Assembly: GCA_903895515.1 (NCBI GenBank)
Contig: CAITUB010000108.1
Location: forward strand, 1-19,832
DNA from: an uncultured Acidimicrobium sp.
GTDB lineage: Bacteria; Actinomycetota; Acidimicrobiia; Acidimicrobiales; Ilumatobacteraceae
Length of the DNA stretch: 19,832 nucleotides
Reading direction: 5' to 3'
Part shown: positions 1 to 7,383 of the stretch, piece after piece
Position numbering within the stretch: the first letter of the stretch is position 1
Layout of the letters: every line of letters begins with the position of its first letter
Notes under the pieces: generated by a model
Told to the model about the DNA's origin: nothing
The model's input: only the letters and a program-made list of their open reading frames with translations
Databases searched by the model: none
Program-made: the position numbers and the translations under genes

Positions 1-240
1 GTGCCCACGATGATCAATAGCAACTAGTGAACACTGCTGCGCGAGTTCTGCGTACACAGGAAAGAAGTTGATGTCTGCATTTCCTGTCCAGCCATGCAGC
101 AATACCACCACCGGGGCGTTTGCGTTTTCGTGTTGTGCATAACGCACAAAAAACTCACCACGTTGCGGCACTGAAACAATGCGGCCACTTGGCATCCATG
201 GAAGTTCTGAAAATGCTTGGGAGTATGTTTTTACTGGCAC
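1..240 (-). CDS. Alpha/beta hydrolase, 5' part (runs off the left edge)
   Basis: Eighty codons of an open frame start at a GTG at 240-238 and run off the window. The translation has an HGWTG segment at residues 49-53, the usual oxyanion-hole motif of the alpha/beta hydrolase fold, after a hydrophobic strand (PVVVLL). It is followed by AIDHRGH at 74-80, matching the family's D-x-R-G-H/F-G turn. The nucleophile elbow and the rest of the triad lie outside the window, so the substrate cannot be told. The GTG overlaps the end of the Fur-type gene by 10 bases, which suggests translational coupling in one transcript. No good Shine-Dalgarno (SD) is visible. The fold call is fairly firm; any specific function is unknown. 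Confidence 0.8.
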   Translation of the reverse strand, partial: MPVKTYSQAFSELPWMPSGRIVSVPQRGEFFVRYAQHENANAPVVVLLHGWTGNADINFFPVYAELAQQCSLVAIDHRGH

Positions 241-686
241 GATGTGCAACGTCCAATGAGGTCGAGTCGATGGTGATCAAGTGCAAACCCCTCGCGCTTG
301 GCAAGTTTGGTGAGCGCGCTATCTAAGTCGCGCTCGAGTGCATCGGGCACCACCACGTCGCGCACTGTTCCACATGTTGAGCACACCAAGTGATGGTGGT
401 GTCCGGTGAGGTGTTCGGCCAATTCATATAAGCCGCCATCTTGTGACGACATCACACGTGTCACCACTCCTGCTTCTTGCAACACCGTGAGGTTTCGATA
501 CAGCGAGCTTTGGGGCAGATCATCAACTGCACTCAACAATTCGGCAATACCTACCGGTTGAGAAAACTGTGCAATTGCTCCAACGATTTCTTTTCGCTTG
601 ATGGTGTAGCGCTGGCCGCTCTGTTTCATTAACTCGTTTGCGTGTTCGTGAACATCGCTATGCGCAGAATGATCGTGTGATGCCAC
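231..686 (-). CDS. Fur-family metal-responsive transcriptional repressor
   Basis: The 151-residue product has a winged-helix half (RYTIKRKEIV at 26-35, then the recognition-helix region SSLYRNLTVLQEAGVV at 60-75) and a dimerisation half. The metal ligands expected of the family are present: HHHH at 96-99, Cys102/Cys105 (CSTC) and Cys147/Cys150 (CTSC), the last two pairs forming the structural zinc site. Whether it senses iron (Fur) or zinc (Zur) cannot be decided from sequence. The first 15 residues are His-rich (H4, H6, H9, H13, H15). The start is a GTG at 686 with no SD, but TAGATT lies exactly 6 bases upstream, which suits a leaderless mRNA; an internal ATG at 629 (Met20) is the alternative. 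It sits just downstream of the dehydrogenase gene and overlaps the hydrolase gene. Confidence 0.9.
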   Translation of the reverse strand: MASHDHSAHSDVHEHANELMKQSGQRYTIKRKEIVGAIAQFSQPVGIAELLSAVDDLPQSSLYRNLTVLQEAGVVTRVMSSQDGGLYELAEHLTGHHHHLVCSTCGTVRDVVVPDALERDLDSALTKLAKREGFALDHHRLDLIGRCTSCQ

Positions 687-692
687 AGCAAA

Positions 693-698
693 AATCTA
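693..698 (-). promoter_or_regulatory. Leaderless-type -10 box for the Fur-family gene
   Basis: TAGATT (minus strand) is followed by a 6-base spacer and the GTG start at 686. This matches the actinobacterial TANNNT-N6/7-RTG arrangement, in which transcription begins at the start codon. No convincing -35 is seen, which is common for this class. It is an inference from position only. Confidence 0.45.
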
Positions 699-704
699 TC
701 GGTG

Positions 705-1697
705 TTATGCGCCAACAAATTGGTGCACTCGAACACCAGATGCCAGCACTAATTCGAGCAGTGCGGCGTTTGGCAATTCGGGTTCACCGAGTACACGCGC
801 TCCGTGCACGGTGACTGCGCCAGTTGCTACGGCATGTGCGCTCGCTGCGCTCACCACGCCAGCAAGCTGAGCAATGCGTTCGGCAATACCTGCAATTTCA
901 ACAATTCGCGAGCCTCCACGATTGCCGCGCACCTCTATGCGTACCGCGCCCATGCCACCTTCGGCGTGTGGTGGAGCAAGCATGGGTAGTCGTGCGGTAA
1001 ATCGATCGCGTCGTGTTGCAGACACTCGAGCGGTAATGCGCTCGAGTTCAGGCATTGCTTTTTTCAACAACACTGGATCGGGAAGTTCTGCTCGATAACA
1101 GTCGTATGCGCCTACCGGTTCTGGGAACCAGCACAATTCGCGCCCGCTGCCAGATGGTCGACGTAGCCATTCGTCGTCGTGCCAGCCAATGGATTGGCCC
1201 GACAATGCATCATGGTGTTGACGAGCACAATCTGGGCCGCCAGTGCCATGCATGGCAACGTGTGCTTCGTCAATCGTGTCAAAGCGATCGGTCATGGAAC
1301 GCAACAACAAACCAGTAACTCCTGGGCTTGAAGCAGCACCAACGATGATCACGGTCTTGTGTTCTTTGGCTTGAGCATCGAGAGCCAACAGATTCATGCA
1401 ATCCGAAACATTGTCGGACAATGACACAACCGAAACACCGCGTTGAATGAGCTGTGTCGACATGTGAGCATGCGGAGATCCAAATGCAAGTACGACAACG
1501 CCGCATTCAAACAACTCTTCTCGCGTAACCGCTGCTACACGAATCTCATCCGTGGTGTGCAGGGCAGACAATCGCTGTGCACGAGCAACCACCTTGTCGC
1601 TGACCAAAATATTGGTGTGACCAAGTGTGCGTAAATGTTCAACTACTCGAACACCAGTAACGCCTGCGCCAAGAACACCAACTTTGGCGGTCAACAC
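705..1697 (-). CDS. NAD(P)-binding Rossmann dehydrogenase, saccharopine dehydrogenase-like
   Basis: The chosen start is GTG at 1697 (TTG at 1694 is equally possible), giving about 330 residues. The N-terminus reads VGVLGAGVTG, a glycine-rich dinucleotide-binding loop on a first beta strand. Further on comes a second-strand acidic/basic region and a GAASSPGVTGLLLRSM segment like the middle of saccharopine dehydrogenase-type proteins. The substrate is not recognisable. The longer open frame from an ATG at 1763 is less likely because its first 20 codons overlap a well-supported small gene in another frame; the late start also lies just behind that gene's TAG stop (1705-1703), fitting coupled translation. 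It ends 18 bases before the Fur-type gene. Confidence 0.75.
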   Translation of the reverse strand: MLTAKVGVLGAGVTGVRVVEHLRTLGHTNILVSDKVVARAQRLSALHTTDEIRVAAVTREELFECGVVVLAFGSPHAHMSTQLIQRGVSVVSLSDNVSDCMNLLALDAQAKEHKTVIIVGAASSPGVTGLLLRSMTDRFDTIDEAHVAMHGTGGPDCARQHHDALSGQSIGWHDDEWLRRPSGSGRELCWFPEPVGAYDCYRAELPDPVLLKKAMPELERITARVSATRRDRFTARLPMLAPPHAEGGMGAVRIEVRGNRGGSRIVEIAGIAERIAQLAGVVSAASAHAVATGAVTVHGARVLGEPELPNAALLELVLASGVRVHQFVGA

Positions 1698-1702
1698 AAC
1701 GA

Positions 1703-1867
1703 CTACTTCTTCGTTGAGAGAGAGTTCGCTGAATCGCTCTCCGAAGGAGTCATGGGACGCCAACCGCCACGTGTGGTGGAGCTTTCGGATCGTCCTTTGA
1801 GGCGCAGAATGGCTCCGGCAGCACCCGCGATGCCAAGCACCATCAGTACGCGTCGGATGAAATTCAC
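1703..1867 (-). CDS. Small single-pass membrane protein (54 aa), DLW-39-like position
   Basis: A GTG at 1867 has the strongest SD in this part of the window (GGAGGT at 1879-1874, 6-base spacer) and opens a 54-codon frame ending at TAG 1703. The product starts VNFIRRVLMVLGIAGAAGAI (a short basic start and one hydrophobic helix), then a basic LRLKGR stretch, a GGW at 34-36 and a polar tail rich in Ser. The SD begins one base after the 3' end of tRNA-Ile, so the two probably share a transcript. In Actinobacteria a very small protein family (DLW-39) sits at this place next to gyrA, DUF3566 and tRNA-Ile; the shape here (helix plus short tail with a Trp) is similar, but the DLW motif itself is absent, so relationship is an inference. 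Confidence 0.65.
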   Translation of the reverse strand: MNFIRRVLMVLGIAGAAGAILRLKGRSESSTTRGGWRPMTPSESDSANSLSTKK

Positions 1868-1880
1868 TGGATTACCTCCG

Positions 1881-1954
1881 TGGGGCTAACAAGAATCGAA
1901 CTTGTGACCTCATCCTTATCAGGGATGCGCTCTAACCAACTGAGCTATAGCCCC
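1881..1954 (-). tRNA. tRNA-Ile(GAU)
   Basis: The minus strand folds as a complete cloverleaf: acceptor GGGGCTA paired with TAGCCCC, D arm with AGTTGGTTAGAGC, anticodon stem CATCC/GGATG around the loop CTGATAA (anticodon GAT), and a T arm ACAAG-TTCGATT-CTTGT. The discriminator is A at 1881. CCA is not encoded; the next base is C and then the SD of the small membrane-protein gene. A lone tRNA-Ile behind DUF3566 is the usual actinobacterial arrangement; no tRNA-Ala follows here. Confidence 0.97.
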
Positions 1955-1978
1955 GAATTGCTTTCGGGGGAAATGAGC

Positions 1979-2392
1979 CTACTGGCGCTTTCCGTCACCC
2001 TCAACCGAAGAAACGAGAACCTCTTCTTCCAGTACTGACACCCGAATTCCGCCTACAAGATCGGTAATGAGGTTAAACATCGTTGCGCCAAGCACCCACA
2101 CGATGGTGAGCAATGCCACGAGTAGCAGGCCGAGCAGAACTTCATTCAGCAGCAGTGTCCATCCGTGGAACTGGAAGGACTCCCAACCAAACGACATGAG
2201 GAAACGCTCGATGTTGTCGATGGTTCCTGTTGCGGAGGCAACGCTCCACAACAACACCGATGCAATTAACACGGTGAAGTACACGACTAGGTGGAATGCG
2301 AGCCCAACCTTGAAGGCGGACCATGGATCGATTTCGCGAATAACTCTGGTAACTCGACGCACTCGCGGTGCACGTGCAGATGTTTTACTCAC
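1979..2392 (-). CDS. DUF3566 membrane protein
   Basis: The 137-residue product has a basic N-terminus, then the family's hallmark IREIDPWSAFK at about 18-28, a first membrane helix at about 28-51, a loop with conserved Phe/Trp, and a second helix at about 83-107, ending with LVGGIRVSVLEE. This matches DUF3566 (Pfam), an actinobacterial membrane protein of unknown role that normally follows gyrA. The start is taken as GTG at 2392: its GTGA overlaps the stop of the upstream gene, and TACACT lies 6 bases before it. A TTG at 2422 in the same frame has nothing to recommend it. Just before the tRNA there is no intrinsic terminator. Confidence 0.9.
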   Translation of the reverse strand: MSKTSARAPRVRRVTRVIREIDPWSAFKVGLAFHLVVYFTVLIASVLLWSVASATGTIDNIERFLMSFGWESFQFHGWTLLLNEVLLGLLLVALLTIVWVLGATMFNLITDLVGGIRVSVLEEEVLVSSVEGDGKRQ

Positions 2393-2733
2393 GGTTCCAG
2401 TGTAGGCACTGGATTCGACCAAGTATCGACAGCGTGTGCCAGCCGTTGTATGCCTTCAACATCAGCACATACTTCGAAAGCGGAATTCAGTGGAGTTGGA
2501 TCACTGAAACCACACAACGTTGCATTATTCAATTGTGTTGCTTCACGAGCGGCAGTTTCACCTCCGTACACGGAGGCAAGCACACCTACTTGGCTAACAA
2601 TTCGAGCACGTTCAGTATTAATCACAGCATTGCCAACTCGGCTTAACCCAGCAACCAACAACATCAGTACTGCAAGCGTGAGCGCAACAGTCAACGTTGC
2701 ACTACCTCGCTCTGTGCGTGGCTGTGTATTTAT
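2389..2733 (-). CDS. TadE-like single-pass pilus-assembly-type protein
   Basis: The only ordinary start in this frame is TTG at 2694 (101 residues, GAGGT about 9 bases upstream), but the protein pattern begins earlier: ERGSATLTVALTLAVLML is the typical charged-RGSA-helix start of TadE/Rv3654c-like proteins. The frame is open back through 2733, where an ATA codon overlaps the gyrA stop (ATAA); from there the product is about 114 residues. After the helix comes an Ala/Glu-rich amphipathic stretch with two Cys separated by a short loop (NNATLCGF, FEVCADVEG), as in 'helicase/secretion neighbourhood' TadE-like proteins. No other Tad secretion gene is visible. The position between gyrA and DUF3566 is uncommon as far as I know. 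Family call is moderate; the start is uncertain. Confidence 0.6.
   Translation of the reverse strand: MNTQPRTERGSATLTVALTLAVLMLLVAGLSRVGNAVINTERARIVSQVGVLASVYGGETAAREATQLNNATLCGFSDPTPLNSAFEVCADVEGIQRLAHAVDTWSNPVPTLEP
2399..2404 (-). promoter_or_regulatory. Possible leaderless-type -10 box for the DUF3566 gene
   Basis: TACACT, then a 6-base spacer, then the GTG at 2392. It lies inside the last codons of the upstream TadE-like gene. It offers an internal start of transcription for DUF3566 and tRNA-Ile. Support is positional only. Confidence 0.35.
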
Positions 2734-5306
2734 GCTTCGTCGTGAGAGAGAACGAGTGCAGCAGATGCCACGACTTGTCCGTCGTCCATGCTCATGATGC
2801 GCACGCCGGTTGCCGAGCGACCTTGGCTGGAGATTTCTTTCACTGGGGTGCGAATTGTGGTGCCACCCGAAGCCACCACCACGATGTCATCATCGATGCC
2901 TGCCATAAATGCAGCCACAACGTGACCCTTTTTGCCGGTGAGTTTGATGCCAATCATGCCCATGCCACCTCGTCCCTTGCGGGTGAAGTTGCTGACTTGG
3001 GTGCGCTTGCCGTAACCCGATTCGGTGATGATGAGAATTGCTGAATCATCCTTGGCTACGTCGCACGACACCACTTCGTCGTTGGCACGCATTTTCATTC
3101 CGCGAACCCCAGCAGCCGAACGACCCATAGGTCGTACGCCTTTTTCGGAGAAGCGAATAGTTTGACCATCGCGTGTCACCATGAACACGTCGTCGCTGCC
3201 TGAAGTTTCTATAACTCGCACAAGCTCGTCCTTTGGACGCAACTTCAATGCAATAAGGCCATCGCGGCGACTTGAGTCGTACTCATTAAACGGAGTCTTC
3301 TTGACTTGTCCTTCTTTGGTTGCAAAGAACAAGAAGCGCTCACCAGGGAATTCGCGAGTGTCAATGATTGCCTGAATGGATTCGCCCTGGTTCAGTGGCA
3401 ACAGGTTGACAATTGGAATGCCCTTTGCAGTGCGATCGCGTTCAGGAATGTCGAGCGCTCGCAAGCGATACACACGACCACGGTTCGAGAAGAACAAGAG
3501 ATACGAATGCGATGTCGTGAAAATGACGTTATTCACGATGTCATCCGACTTCATTTTCGCACCACTCACTCCGCGGCCACCACGACCTTGCGTGCGGAAC
3601 GAGTCTGCAGGAACAGCCTTGATGTACTGCGCTTGCGTCATCACGATGACGAGTTCTTTGTTGTCAACCAAGTCTTCAACACTCATTTCGCCAACGTCGG
3701 CAGCGATTTTGCACACGCGTGGGGTTGCAAATGCTTCGCGTACTGCGGTGAGTTCTTTGGAGATAACCGCACGCAACTTCGTGTCGGAGTTAAGAATTGA
3801 TTCGAGTTCCTTAATGCGAGCCAGAACATCTTTTTGTTCGGTTTCAAGATCGATGCGCGACAACCTGGTGAGTTGACGCAACTGCATGTCAAGAATGTCA
3901 ATGGCTTGACGCTCGGAGAATTCGTACTTTTTGCCCATCAGCGCGGCCTTTGCTGAAGCTGCATCATCGCTGGCACGAATCAACTTGATGATTTCGTCGA
4001 TGACATTGAGTGCCTTCAGACGTCCTTCAAGAATGTGATTACGGTCATTTGCTTTTTGTAGACGGAACTTCGAGCGACGCGTGGTGACTTCAATTTGGTG
4101 ATCGACATAACCAACAAGTGCGTCACGCAAGTTAAGTGTGCGTGGCACTCCATGCACAAGTGCAACCATGTTCACGGGGAAGCTGGTCTGCAATTGTGTG
4201 AGCTTGAACAAGTTGTTCATGACCACGTTCGAGTTTGCGTCGCGCTTCAGCGTGATGATGAGATTCGTTTGACCACCTGATGAGTTGTCGTTCACGTCGG
4301 CGATGCCATCAAGGTCGCCACCATCCACAAGTTCTTGAATACGTGAAGCAATTGCTGAACAACTTGCTTGGTAAGGAAGTTCGGTAACAACGATGAGCAT
4401 TTGCCCACGCTTGCCTTCTTCAATGCTGACCTTCGCGCGCATTTTGATGCTGCCGCGACCGGTTTGATACGCGTCTTTAATTCCATCGCGACCAAGAATG
4501 AGTCCACCCGTTGGGAAGTCTGGGCCTTTCACAAACTTCATGAGGTCGCCAGTTGTGGCCTGCGGATTGTCAATGAGGTGCAACGTTGCATCGACGACTT
4601 CGCCCAAGTTGTGCGGCGGAATGCTGGTGGCCATACCTACGGCAATGCCTTGGCTGCCGTTCACCAAAAGGTTAGGGAAACGGGCCGGCAACACGATTGG
4701 TTCTTCTGCGGTGCCGTCGTATGTGGCAATGAGATCGACGGTGTCTTCGTCGATGTCGGCAAGCAACTGCATTGCCAACGGATGCAAACGTGATTCGGTG
4801 TAACGACTGGCAGCCGGACCAAAGTCTGGTGAGCCGTAGTTTCCGTGGAAGTCGATGAGTGGGTGACGCAGCGAAAACGGTTGAGCCATGCGAACGAGCG
4901 CATCGTAAATAGCACCGTCACCGTGTGGGTGATAGCGCGCCATGGTGTCGCCGGTAACGCGTGCGCACTTTACGAACGGACGATCAGGGCGGAAACCCTG
5001 CTGGTCCATGTCCCAAATGATTCGGCGGTGAACAGGCTTTAGGCCGTCACGTACGTCGGGCAAAGCGCGCGACATGATGACCGACATTGCATAATCGAGG
5101 AACGAGCGTTCCATTTCATCTTGCAATTGCACGGGTTGAACTGAGTCTGGGTTCACGAACAAATCATCTTGTTGCGCAGGCGGTTTACGAGGAGGCGTGC
5201 CCGAGGCGGTTTCTGCTGCTGCTGCAGACTTGCTGCCCGCAGACTTATCGCTACGCGGAGCAAGCTTTTTGGCTGCTGCTTTTTTTGCTGGTTTCTTACT
5301 GGCCAT
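2730..5306 (-). CDS. gyrA: DNA gyrase subunit A
   Basis: The 858-residue GyrA has the breakage-reunion domain with YHPHGDGAIYD at 125-135 and the catalytic tyrosine Tyr169 in AASRYTE. A coiled-coil and tower region follows, then six-bladed C-terminal repeats. It cuts and passes DNA as an A2B2 complex with GyrB to introduce negative supercoils. The position equal to E. coli Ser83 (M. tuberculosis Ala90) is Gly131. The GyrA box reads QGRGGRG at 573-579, with Gly where Arg/Lys is usual in the second place. About 45 N-terminal residues are a Lys/Ala/Pro-rich extension (KKPAKKAAAKK) not needed for the fold. The ATG at 5306 has AAAGGA about 8 bases upstream. It follows gyrB by 29 bases, so the two form one operon. 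Confidence 0.99.
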   Translation of the reverse strand: MASKKPAKKAAAKKLAPRSDKSAGSKSAAAAETASGTPPRKPPAQQDDLFVNPDSVQPVQLQDEMERSFLDYAMSVIMSRALPDVRDGLKPVHRRIIWDMDQQGFRPDRPFVKCARVTGDTMARYHPHGDGAIYDALVRMAQPFSLRHPLIDFHGNYGSPDFGPAASRYTESRLHPLAMQLLADIDEDTVDLIATYDGTAEEPIVLPARFPNLLVNGSQGIAVGMATSIPPHNLGEVVDATLHLIDNPQATTGDLMKFVKGPDFPTGGLILGRDGIKDAYQTGRGSIKMRAKVSIEEGKRGQMLIVVTELPYQASCSAIASRIQELVDGGDLDGIADVNDNSSGGQTNLIITLKRDANSNVVMNNLFKLTQLQTSFPVNMVALVHGVPRTLNLRDALVGYVDHQIEVTTRRSKFRLQKANDRNHILEGRLKALNVIDEIIKLIRASDDAASAKAALMGKKYEFSERQAIDILDMQLRQLTRLSRIDLETEQKDVLARIKELESILNSDTKLRAVISKELTAVREAFATPRVCKIAADVGEMSVEDLVDNKELVIVMTQAQYIKAVPADSFRTQGRGGRGVSGAKMKSDDIVNNVIFTTSHSYLLFFSNRGRVYRLRALDIPERDRTAKGIPIVNLLPLNQGESIQAIIDTREFPGERFLFFATKEGQVKKTPFNEYDSSRRDGLIALKLRPKDELVRVIETSGSDDVFMVTRDGQTIRFSEKGVRPMGRSAAGVRGMKMRANDEVVSCDVAKDDSAILIITESGYGKRTQVSNFTRKGRGGMGMIGIKLTGKKGHVVAAFMAGIDDDIVVVASGGTTIRTPVKEISSQGRSATGVRIMSMDDGQVVASAALVLSHDEA

Positions 5307-5335
5307 TACACACGTCCTTTACGCCTAAGTGCTCG

Positions 5336-7303
5336 CTAGAAGTCGAGGTTGCGCACGTCGCGCGCATTGGTTTGAATAAATTTCTTCCGGCTTTCGACGT
5401 CGTCGCCCATGAGCACGCTCATGATGTCTTCAGCTAATGCAGCTTCATCCACGGTGACTTGCAACAGTGTGCGCGAGTCGGCCGACATGGTGGTGCTGCG
5501 AAGTTCTTGCCAGTCCATTTCTCCAAGACCCTTCAAGCGTTGGAATTCCTTCTTGTGGTTTGGATGTTCGGCAAGGAACTTTTCTTTTGCTGCATCGTCT
5601 TTGAGATAGATCTTTTCTTTACCAATTTCGGTAGAGAACAATGGTGGTTGCGCAATATAAATGAAACCACTTTCAACCATTGGTTTCATCTGGCGATAAA
5701 AGAACGTGAGCAACAATGTACGAATGTGGCTGCCGTCCACGTCGGCGTCGGCCAAAATGACCACCTTGTGATAGCGCGCTTTTGATGCATCAAATTCGTC
5801 GTTACCAATACCGCCGCCAATTGCGGTGATGAGTGTTTGGATTTCGGTGTTCTTCAACATTTTGTCGAGTCGCGCACGCTCAACGTTCAAGATCTTTCCG
5901 CGGATTGGCAAAATTGCTTGCGTGCGTGGATCGCGTGCATCTACTGCCGTGCCGCCTGCAGAGTCACCTTCAACAATGAACAACTCTGTTTCGCTTGCAT
6001 CGGTGCTGGTGCAGTCTTTCAACTTGTCCGGCATACCGGCGCCTGCAAGTGCAGTTTTACGGCGCACTGCGTTACGTGCGTTTTTTGCAGCGAGTCGAGC
6101 TTGTGCTGCTGCGATTGCTTTTTTGACAATGCGGTTCGCTTCGGTTGGGTTTTCTTGCATCCACTCTTCGAGTCGTGCGTTTGTTTCTTTCTGCACGAAT
6201 GAACGGATGGATACGTTGCCCAACTTTGCTTTGGTCTGACCTTCGAACTGTGGTTCGCGAAGTTTCACCGCAACAATTGCAGTGATGCCTTCGCGAATGT
6301 CTTCGCCCAAGAGGTTGTCTTCTTTTTCTTTCAACGCATTGGAAGCACGTGCGTACTTGTTGACCACCGAGGTGAGTGCGGTCTTAAACCCTTCAACGTG
6401 CATGCCGCCTTCAACCGTGGAAATACCGTTGGCGTAGCCGTAAATACCCTCGTAATAGCCCGTATTCCATTGCAATGCGATGTCTACGGTTTGCTCGTCG
6501 TCACTGCCTTCATAATGGGCAACCTTGGTAAACAATGCTTCTCGTGAAGCATTGAGGTGTTTAACGAAGTCGACAATTCCACCTTTGTATTGATACGTGA
6601 TGGTTTGAATTTTTTCGGCGCGTTCGTCTGTAAACACGACTTCTAAGTCTTTGTTCAAAAACGCCATCGTTTGCAAACGCTCGGTAACTGTGCGTGCAAC
6701 AAACTCCACGCCTTCGGAAGCAAAGATGGTTGGGTCAGGCCAAAACGAAACCGTGGTTCCGGTTGTTGTCTTGTTTGGTGAAGCACCAATCTTCGACAAC
6801 TTTGCTTTTGGATTTCCACCATCAATAAATTCTTGACTAAAGCGTTCACCGCCGCGATCGACAACTGCGACTAATCGCTTCGACAATGCGTTCACTACCG
6901 ACACACCTACACCGTGTAGACCGCCAGAAACTTTGTACCCTTCGCCGCCAAATTTTCCGCCGGCGTGCAACACGGTGAGCACCACTTCAAGCGCACTCTT
7001 GCCTTTGTGCTGACCAGATGTGTATGGGTCGACAGGAATTCCGCGACCATTGTCGCTGACTGCACAACCTCCGTCGGCAAGCAAAGTAACCGTGATTTTG
7101 TTGCAGTATCCGGCCATTGCTTCGTCAACAGAGTTGTCCACAATTTCCCAAATGAGGTGATGCAAACCGTTGAGTCCTGTGGACCCGATGTACATACCTG
7201 GGCGCTTGCGAACTGGGTCGAGGCCTTCGAGTACTTGAATGTCTTTTGCGCCGTATGACGCTGATCCGGCGGTAGCCGATTTTTGAGCTTTGGTGGTTGC
7301 CAT
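5336..7303 (-). CDS. gyrB: DNA gyrase subunit B
   Basis: The 655-residue protein carries the GHKL ATPase domain (catalytic Glu53 in IWEIVDNSVDEA, DNGRGIP at 84-90, GGLHGVGVSVVNALS at 127-141), the transducer, and the TOPRIM metal site (EGDSAGG at 445-451, DADVDGSH at 519-526). It ends with the usual C-terminal RNLDF. It drives ATP-dependent strand passage with GyrA. The ATG at 7303 is preferred over the GTG at 7306 because AGAAGG sits 6 bases before the ATG but only 3 before the GTG. A TAGACT box about 70 bases upstream and a small hairpin in the leader suggest its own promoter; gyrA follows in the same operon. Confidence 0.99.
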   Translation of the reverse strand: MATTKAQKSATAGSASYGAKDIQVLEGLDPVRKRPGMYIGSTGLNGLHHLIWEIVDNSVDEAMAGYCNKITVTLLADGGCAVSDNGRGIPVDPYTSGQHKGKSALEVVLTVLHAGGKFGGEGYKVSGGLHGVGVSVVNALSKRLVAVVDRGGERFSQEFIDGGNPKAKLSKIGASPNKTTTGTTVSFWPDPTIFASEGVEFVARTVTERLQTMAFLNKDLEVVFTDERAEKIQTITYQYKGGIVDFVKHLNASREALFTKVAHYEGSDDEQTVDIALQWNTGYYEGIYGYANGISTVEGGMHVEGFKTALTSVVNKYARASNALKEKEDNLLGEDIREGITAIVAVKLREPQFEGQTKAKLGNVSIRSFVQKETNARLEEWMQENPTEANRIVKKAIAAAQARLAAKNARNAVRRKTALAGAGMPDKLKDCTSTDASETELFIVEGDSAGGTAVDARDPRTQAILPIRGKILNVERARLDKMLKNTEIQTLITAIGGGIGNDEFDASKARYHKVVILADADVDGSHIRTLLLTFFYRQMKPMVESGFIYIAQPPLFSTEIGKEKIYLKDDAAKEKFLAEHPNHKKEFQRLKGLGEMDWQELRSTTMSADSRTLLQVTVDEAALAEDIMSVLMGDDVESRKKFIQTNARDVRNLDF

Positions 7304-7322
7304 CACTTACCTTCTGGGAGAG

Positions 7323-7338
7323 CGCCGAAAAAGCGGCG
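7323..7338 (-). promoter_or_regulatory. Leader hairpin before gyrB
   Basis: CGCCG and CGGCG arms (5 bp) surround a 6-base loop rich in T on the minus strand. It lies just upstream of the gyrB SD. No T run follows, so it is not an intrinsic terminator; it may affect access to the ribosome site or simply be chance. Confidence 0.25.
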
Positions 7339-7373
7339 AGACACACGATTGAGCAACATAAATAACACGGCTT

Positions 7374-7379
7374 AGTCTA
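7374..7379 (-). promoter_or_regulatory. Candidate -10 box for the gyrB-gyrA operon
   Basis: TAGACT on the minus strand lies just after the stop of the DUF721/dciA gene. Transcription from it would give a leader of about 64 bases. The hexamer is a good actinobacterial -10, and the 80-base gap before gyrB is the only sizeable one in this gene run. No clear -35 at 16-18 bases. Confidence 0.35.
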
Positions 7380-7383
7380 CCAA

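Noticed and set aside
1698..1763. A longer dehydrogenase starting at ATG 1763.
   Set aside because: The extra residues precede the glycine-rich loop by an unusual length, and the same DNA encodes the tail of the small membrane protein, which has the better SD.
1951..1969. A 7-bp CCCCGAA/TTCGGGG hairpin between DUF3566 and tRNA-Ile.
   Set aside because: It uses the first four bases of the tRNA and has no T run, so it is neither a terminator nor clearly functional.
7131..7145. TTGTCCACA within gyrB as a DnaA box.
   Set aside because: One mismatch, inside conserved codons (VDNSVDEA region), so chance is the simpler explanation.
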